From Planctomycetota bacterium (GTDB lineage Bacteria; Planctomycetota; UBA1135; JAKEFM01), in assembly GCA_022616055.1 (NCBI GenBank), contig JAKEFM010000179.1, forward strand, positions 1-55,341: 55,341 bases of DNA, given 5' to 3'. Position 1 is the stretch's first letter. Every line of letters starts with the position of its first letter. The position numbers were made by a program, and so were the translations under genes. Shown in pieces: positions 50,342-55,341 of this stretch. The notes beneath the pieces are model-generated. The model ran no database searches, had not been told where the DNA came from, and saw nothing but the letters and a program-made list of their open reading frames with translations.

Positions 50342-51403
50342 ATGATCTCGATGGAAGAGCTGCTCACGATCCTCGTCCAGCGAGGAGGATCCGACCTCCA
50401 CCTGTCCGTCGGCTCGCCCCCGCGCATCCGGGTCGACGGGCGGCTGCAGCCCCTCGAGTTCGACCCGCTCACCCCCGACGTCACCCAGAAGATCGTCTAC
50501 TCCGTCCTCACCCCGGACCAGGTCGCCCGCTTCGAGAAGAATCTCGAGCTCGACTGCTCCTTCGGGTTCGCGGGGTACGGGCGCTTCCGGACGAACGTCT
50601 TCCTCCAGCGCGGGACGGTCGGCGCCGTGCTCCGGGTCATCCCCTTCGAGATCCACGGCTTCGAGGAGCTCGGCCTCCCGCGCCGCGTCTGCGAGGACCT
50701 CTGCGCGCTCCCGAAGGGGCTCGTCCTCGTCACGGGGGCGACCGGCTCGGGGAAGTCGACGACCCTCGCCGCGATGGTCGACTTCATCAACCAGGGGCGG
50801 ATGGGGCACATCCTCACGATCGAGGACCCGATCGAGTTCCTCCACCGCAACAAGCGCTGCCTCGTCAACCAGCGCGAGGTCGGGTCCGACACCCACGGCT
50901 TCACCCCGGCCCTGCGCGCGGCGCTGCGGGAGGACCCCGACGTCGTCCTCATCGGCGAGATGCGGGACATGGAGACGATCGAGGCGGCCCTCACGATCTC
51001 GGAGACGGGGCACCTCACCTTCGCCACCCTCCACACCTCCGACTGCGTCCAGACGATCAACCGCGTCGTCGACGTCTTCCCCGCCCACCAGCAGCAGCAG
51101 ATCCGCACCCAGCTCTCCTTCACGCTGCAGGGGGTCTTCTGCCAGCAGCTCCTCCCCCGCGCGGGGGGCCGGGGTCGCGCCCTGGCCGCCGAGGTGATGA
51201 TCGTCAACCCGGCGGTCCGCGCCCTCGTCCGGGAGAACAAGGCCCACCAGCTCTACTCGATCATCCAGACCGGGGCGCGGCTGGGGATGAAGACGATGAA
51301 CCAGGGCCTCGCCGACCTCTACAAGGCGGGGACCGTCGCCTACGACGACGCCGCGGCCTCCTCGCCCGACACCGCGGAGTTCAACCGGCTGATCGGCCGG
51401 TAG
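50342..51403 (+). CDS. pilT: Pilus retraction ATPase PilT
   Basis: 353 residues. ATG at 50342 (another in-frame ATG three codons on). LLTILVQRGGSDLHLSVGSP, Walker A GATGSGKST, Asp box LTIEDPIEF, Walker B VVLIGEMRDMETIE, His box TGHLTFATLHT and the C-terminal AVRALVRENKAHQLYSIIQT (AIRNLIRE region) are all as in PilT. It disassembles the pilus. It is followed five bases later by pilB and then pilC. Confidence 0.94.
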   Translation: MISMEELLTILVQRGGSDLHLSVGSPPRIRVDGRLQPLEFDPLTPDVTQKIVYSVLTPDQVARFEKNLELDCSFGFAGYGRFRTNVFLQRGTVGAVLRVIPFEIHGFEELGLPRRVCEDLCALPKGLVLVTGATGSGKSTTLAAMVDFINQGRMGHILTIEDPIEFLHRNKRCLVNQREVGSDTHGFTPALRAALREDPDVVLIGEMRDMETIEAALTISETGHLTFATLHTSDCVQTINRVVDVFPAHQQQQIRTQLSFTLQGVFCQQLLPRAGGRGRALAAEVMIVNPAVRALVRENKAHQLYSIIQTGARLGMKTMNQGLADLYKAGTVAYDDAAASSPDTAEFNRLIGR

Positions 51404-51408
51404 GGGCC

Positions 51409-53130
51409 ATGTCCGTCGCGGGCTCGAAGAAGCTCCAGGCGATCCTCGTCAAGGCGGGGGTCCTCTCGGAGGAGCAGGCCGCGACCTTCGCGGCCACGGC
51501 GCAGCAGGACGGGCGCCCGATCTCCTCCGTCCTCGTCCGGTCGGGGGTCCTCTCCGAGCGGGACCTCCTGGCGACGATCTCCGGGGCCGCCGGCGTCTCG
51601 CCGATCGACCTCAACCGGGTCCACGTCGCGGAGGAGGTCCTCGCCGCGATCCCGCAGGAGACCGCGCTCGCCTATGGCGTCTTCCCGGTCTCGAAGATCG
51701 ACGACGTCCTCACGATCGCCGTCGCGAACCCCTTCGACGTGATGAAGCTCGACGACCTGCGCCTCATCACCGGCTGCACCCTGCGGATGCTCGTCTCGAC
51801 CGAGGAGACGATCCGCTCGGCGATCACGAAGAGCTACGACGCCGGCGGCCGCCAGCAGATGAAGGACCTGATCGGCGAGGCCGAGGGGAAGCAGGTCGGC
51901 TTCACGGAGGTCGAGGAGGACGGCCGCGTCGACCTCGACGCGCTCTCCTCCGAGGAGTCCCCGATCGTCAAGGTCGTGAACCTGATGATCTTCGAGGCGC
52001 TGAAGGTCCGCGCCTCCGACATCCACGTCGAGCCGGGGGAGAAGAAGGTCCGCATCCGCTTCCGCGTCGACGGGGTGCTCCGGGAGGGGCCCGCCCCCCC
52101 GAAGAAGATGCAGAGCGCGATCGTCTCGCGCTTGAAGGTCATGGCGCACCTCGACATCGCGGAGAAGGTGAAGCCGCAGGACGGGAAGTTCCAGATCCGC
52201 TTCGAGGGGCGCTCGATCGACTTCCGCGTCTCCGTCCTCCCCGTGGTCCACGGCGAGAAGATCGTCTGCCGGGTGCTCGACAACACGGCGGTGACCCACG
52301 CCCTCGAGAGCCTCGGCTTCGAGGAGAAGGCCCTGCGCGACTTCGGGGGGGCGATCCGCCGCCCCTACGGGATGGTCCTCGTGACGGGGCCGACCGGCTC
52401 GGGGAAGTCGACGACCCTCTACGCCGCCGTCCGCGAGCTCGTGAGCCCCGAGACGAACATCGTCACGGTCGAGGACCCCGTCGAGTACACGATGGAGGGG
52501 GTCAACCAGGTCCCGATCAACCCCAAGCGCTCGGTGACCTTCGCCTCGGCGCTGCGCTCGATCCTGCGGCAGGACCCCAACATCATCCTGATCGGCGAGA
52601 TCCGGGACGCCGAGACGATGGAGATCGCGGTCAAGGCGGCCCTCACGGGCCACCTCGTCCTCACGACTCTCCACACGAACGACGCCCCCTCGACGATCAC
52701 CCGGATGACGGACATGGGGTGCGACCCCTTCCTCGTCGCCTCCTCCGTCCTCCTCGTCTCGGCGCAGCGCCTCGCCCGGACGCTGTGCCAGGGGTGCCGC
52801 GAGCCGGCCCAGTTCCCCGTCGAGCGCCTCGTCGAGATCGGGTTCCGGCCCGAGGAGGCGCAGGGCGCGACCCTCCACCGGGCGGTGGGGTGCGCGCGCT
52901 GCAGCGCCGGATACCGGGGGCGCTTCGCCCTCCTCGAGACGATGCCGATGGCGGAGGAGCTCAAGCGGATGGTCGTCGAACGCCGACCTGTGGACGAGAT
53001 CAAGCGCAAGGCCCTGGAGCAGGGCATGCTCACGCTGCGCCGCTGCGCGATCCTGAACGCGCTGCGGGGGAGGACCACCATCGAGGAGGTCCTGCGCGTG
53101 ACGATGCCCGACGGAGCGGGTCCCTCATGA
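51409..53130 (+). CDS. pilB: Pilus assembly ATPase PilB
   Basis: 573 residues. N-terminal GspE-N/MshE domain (about 1-150), then the motor: Walker A GPTGSGKST, Asp box VTVEDPVEY, Walker B IILIGEIRDAETME, His box GHLVLTTLHT. The tetra-Cys zinc motif is C-QGC .. CARC. It powers pilus extension with PilC. ATG five bases after pilT; the stop overlaps the pilC start as ATGA. Confidence 0.95.
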   Translation: MSVAGSKKLQAILVKAGVLSEEQAATFAATAQQDGRPISSVLVRSGVLSERDLLATISGAAGVSPIDLNRVHVAEEVLAAIPQETALAYGVFPVSKIDDVLTIAVANPFDVMKLDDLRLITGCTLRMLVSTEETIRSAITKSYDAGGRQQMKDLIGEAEGKQVGFTEVEEDGRVDLDALSSEESPIVKVVNLMIFEALKVRASDIHVEPGEKKVRIRFRVDGVLREGPAPPKKMQSAIVSRLKVMAHLDIAEKVKPQDGKFQIRFEGRSIDFRVSVLPVVHGEKIVCRVLDNTAVTHALESLGFEEKALRDFGGAIRRPYGMVLVTGPTGSGKSTTLYAAVRELVSPETNIVTVEDPVEYTMEGVNQVPINPKRSVTFASALRSILRQDPNIILIGEIRDAETMEIAVKAALTGHLVLTTLHTNDAPSTITRMTDMGCDPFLVASSVLLVSAQRLARTLCQGCREPAQFPVERLVEIGFRPEEAQGATLHRAVGCARCSAGYRGRFALLETMPMAEELKRMVVERRPVDEIKRKALEQGMLTLRRCAILNALRGRTTIEEVLRVTMPDGAGPS

Positions 53131-54359
53131 GCCACTTCCGGTACGCGGCGAAGGACGAGAAGGGGAAGACCGTCAACGGCACGATCGCGGCCCGCGACCG
53201 GGGGGAGGTCGTCGCGGAGCTGCGCCGGCGGCGCCTGACGATCCTCGACGTCGAGGCGGTCGGAGGGGGTGGCGCCGGGCGTCCCGCGAAGAGCCAGCGC
53301 CTCGCCCGCCGGCCCGGCGGGAAGTCGAACGAGATCGTCCTCTTCACCCGCCAGCTCGCGACGATGATCTCCGCGGGGATCCCGCTCCTCGAGGCCCTCG
53401 AGATCCTCCAGTCGCAGGCGGAGAGCCCCGCCTTCCGCGCGACGACCGCGCGGCTCGTCGAGGAGGTCCGGGGCGGGAAGGACTTCTCGAAGGCGCTCGA
53501 GACCTGCCCGAGGGCGTTCCCGAACCTCTACGTCAGCATGGTCCGCGCGGGGGAGATCTCGGGCCAGCTCGACGTGATCCTCGTGCGCCTCGCGGAGTAC
53601 CTCGAGGCGACGGCGGCGCTGAAGCGGGAGATCCGCGCGGCGATGACCTACCCGACGATCTCGATGATCCTCGTCGTCGGGATCGCCTCCTTCCTGATGA
53701 TCGGGATCGTCCCCCAGTTCAAGCCGGTCTTCGACGCCCTCGAGGTGAAGCTCCCCGGCCTGACGACCTTCGTCATGGACACCGCCTTCTGGTTCAAGGC
53801 GAACGCGATCCTCGTCTTCGGGGGCGTCGGGGCGGCGATCTGCGGCCTCGTCGCGTTCCGGCGCTCGGAGCCGGGGCAGGAGGCGACCGACCGCCTGATC
53901 CTGCGCGTGCCGGTCTTCGGCCCGCTCTTCCAGAAGGTCGCCCTCTCCCGCTTCTCGCGGACCTTCTCCACCCTCGTCCGCTCGGGCGTGCCGATCCTCG
54001 CGGCGATGGAGATCGTCGCGGCGACCTCCGGCAACCGGGTCGTCGCCAAGGCGGTGCTCAAGGCCCGCGAGTCGGTCCGCGCGGGGGACTCGCTCTCCGG
54101 GCCGCTCGCCGCCTCCCCGGTCTTCCCCCCGATGGTGACGAAGATGATCGGGATCGGGGAGCGGTCGGGGGCCCTCGAGACCCTCCTCGAGAAGGTCGCC
54201 ACCTTCTACGACCAGCAGGTCGCCGCGGAGGTGAAGAGCCTCACCTCGATGCTCGAGCCCCTCCTCATCGCGGTCATGGGGTTCCTCGTCGGGACGATCG
54301 TGCTCGCGGTCTTCCTCCCCATCTTCAAGCTCCAGGAGAGCCTGGCGAAGATGCGCTAG
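53127..54359 (+). CDS. pilC: Pilus platform protein PilC
   Basis: 410 residues, inner-membrane GspF/PilC family. It starts HFRYAAKDEKGKTVNGTI and has two T2SSF domains (about 70-195 and 270-395), each followed by membrane helices (ILVVGIASFLMIGIVP; LIAVMGFLVGTIVLAVFLPI). GEISGQL and GERSGAL mark the paired repeats. It is turned by PilB/PilT during assembly. Overlaps pilB by four bases. Confidence 0.95.
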   Translation: MSHFRYAAKDEKGKTVNGTIAARDRGEVVAELRRRRLTILDVEAVGGGGAGRPAKSQRLARRPGGKSNEIVLFTRQLATMISAGIPLLEALEILQSQAESPAFRATTARLVEEVRGGKDFSKALETCPRAFPNLYVSMVRAGEISGQLDVILVRLAEYLEATAALKREIRAAMTYPTISMILVVGIASFLMIGIVPQFKPVFDALEVKLPGLTTFVMDTAFWFKANAILVFGGVGAAICGLVAFRRSEPGQEATDRLILRVPVFGPLFQKVALSRFSRTFSTLVRSGVPILAAMEIVAATSGNRVVAKAVLKARESVRAGDSLSGPLAASPVFPPMVTKMIGIGERSGALETLLEKVATFYDQQVAAEVKSLTSMLEPLLIAVMGFLVGTIVLAVFLPIFKLQESLAKMR

Positions 54360-54365
54360 GGGGCC

Positions 54366-55175
54366 GTGGACCGGCGCCGACTCCTCCTCTACGGCAGCGC
54401 GCTCCCCCTCACCGCCGGCCTCGCGGCCGCGGCGCTCTGGCGGCCCGCCCCCGACTGCGACACCCTCGCGACCTGCGCGGAGTTCGAGCTGCGGAGCGGC
54501 CTCGTCGAGGAGGCGGCGAGGAAGACCGCGGAGGTGCTCGCCCGGGAGCCGGACCACTTCCTCGCCCTCCTCGTCGACGGGGGGTGCGCGGAGTTGCGCG
54601 GGGAGAAGGAGCGCGCCGCCGGGCGCTACGAGCGGGCGCTCCCCGTGGCGCCCGACGAGCGGCTGCGGCCGCCGATCCTCCTCTCCCTCGCCCTCCTCGA
54701 GGTCGACCTCGGGCGCAAGGACGCGGCCGCCCGCCACCTCCGCGAGGCGAGGGGCTTCCCCGACCATCGGGCGCAGACGGCCTACGTCGAGGCGGTCTGG
54801 GAGGGGTCCTTCGGGACCCCGGAGGGGGCCCTCGCCCGGCTGCGGGAGGCGAGGGCCGGGGCCGGGTCCGACCGGCGGCTGCGGGCCGCGATCGCCGGGC
54901 GGCTCGCGCGGCTCGGGGCGCGCGAGGAGGCGATCGCCCTCCTCGACCAGGGGGGGGACGACCCCGACACCCGGTACGAGGTCGCGCGCCTAAAGTTCGA
55001 GGGGGGAGAGGCCGAAAACGGGCTCGCCGTCCTCACGCGCCTGCAGGCAAGCCACCGGTCCTGGCTGCGGCGCCGGATGGAAAGGGACCATGACTTCTGG
55101 GATCCGATCCACGAGCGCGGGGATCTTCCGGAGGGTTTCCTCCGTGAGGGGGAAGCCGGGAGAGGGCCGCGGTAG
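54366..55175 (+). CDS. TPR-like membrane-anchored protein
   Basis: 269 residues. A short basic start then one hydrophobic helix (LYGSALPLTAGLAAAALW). The rest is helical, with TPR-like repeats (LVEEAARKTAEVLAREPDHF, AAGRYERALPVAPDERLRPP, REEAIALLDQGGDDPDT). Probably a periplasmic scaffold. Being directly after pilC and before the pilin suggests a pilus-related task similar to PilF, but it is not a lipoprotein. GTG six bases after pilC. Role inferred from context. Confidence 0.75.
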   Translation: MDRRRLLLYGSALPLTAGLAAAALWRPAPDCDTLATCAEFELRSGLVEEAARKTAEVLAREPDHFLALLVDGGCAELRGEKERAAGRYERALPVAPDERLRPPILLSLALLEVDLGRKDAAARHLREARGFPDHRAQTAYVEAVWEGSFGTPEGALARLREARAGAGSDRRLRAAIAGRLARLGAREEAIALLDQGGDDPDTRYEVARLKFEGGEAENGLAVLTRLQASHRSWLRRRMERDHDFWDPIHERGDLPEGFLREGEAGRGPR

Positions 55176-55212
55176 CAGGGACCGGGACAAGGGACAGAAA
55201 AGGAGCGACTCG

Positions 55213-55341
55213 ATGAAGAAGGGCAACGCGGGATTCACCTTGATCGAACTCATGATCGTGGTCGCGATCATCGCGATCATCGCCTCGATCGCGATCCCGA
55301 ATCTCCTCTCGGCGCGCGTGAGCGCCAACGAGACGGCCGCG
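55213..55341 (+). CDS. Type IV pilin-like protein (3' end outside window)
   Basis: 43 codons visible. ATG follows AGGAGCGACTCG. The leader MKKGNAG is followed by the class III signal FTLIELMIVVAIIAIIASIA: cleavage by the prepilin peptidase after Gly7, Phe+1 and Glu+5 present. IPNLLSARVSANETAA then matches the major pseudopilin/pilin style of planctomycete type II-like systems. It would be the fibre subunit for the ATPases and platform just upstream. Confidence 0.92.
   Translation, partial: MKKGNAGFTLIELMIVVAIIAIIASIAIPNLLSARVSANETAA

Overview
The window is about 55 kb of very GC-rich, densely packed bacterial chromosome. Almost every codon ends in G or C, and all genes that can be recognised are bacterial. 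I infer a planctomycete-like host (Planctomycetota or a close neighbour) for three reasons. An ECF sigma factor is fused in one frame to a membrane anchor and carboxypeptidase-regulatory-like repeats. Large secreted proteins share a C-terminal module. The pilin at the right edge begins in the style common in that phylum. This is inference from architecture; there is no rRNA in the window.

Layout. 1-5870 (minus): the sigma-factor fusion, preceded by a tightly overlapping cassette of two ABC ATPases and two ABC permeases. 5915-8872 (minus): a secreted sugar dehydrogenase with a PKD domain. 8960-12531 (plus): a six-hairpin glycosidase, a small Sm-like protein and a cyclase-family lipoprotein. 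12532-13484: a scar-like stretch with an orphan DUF433 antitoxin and a truncated C-terminal module. 13485-16417: a DUF3352-like secreted protein and a P1/DmpA-type peptidase lipoprotein. 16427-16894 (minus): an SRPBCC protein.

17005-21871 is an information-processing block: tRNA-Arg(ACG), tadA, two tRNA-Ser genes, SRP RNA, dnaX, ybaB, recR, truA and hpf. ptsN follows at 21911-22384. 22500-27638 holds pilM-pilN-pilO-pilQ. 27791-31988 holds a DUF2344 protein, RNase E/G, rplU, rpmA and obgE. 32070-36455 holds a PilT/PilU-like ATPase, a PDZ protein resembling GspC, coaX and a pyrB fused to a zinc domain.

36456-45043 is accessory in character. Three consecutive large lipoproteins share architecture and C-terminal motif, and an exact 40-bp tandem repeat separates the first two. 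45097-48926 holds a prepilin peptidase, an OmpA-family lipoprotein and a divergent EF-G. 48886-50214 (minus) is a YihY/BrkB membrane protein. 50342-55341 holds pilT, pilB, pilC, a TPR-like protein and the start of a type IV pilin.

Together the scattered pilus genes supply nearly a whole type IV pilus / type II secretion machine: platform, assembly and retraction ATPases, alignment complex, secretin, prepilin peptidase and a pilin. Many genes overlap by 1-4 bases. Several sigma-70-like promoters can be read directly, often with very short leaders. Several genes clearly lack an ATG, GTG or TTG start, and CTG is the best start for three of them.
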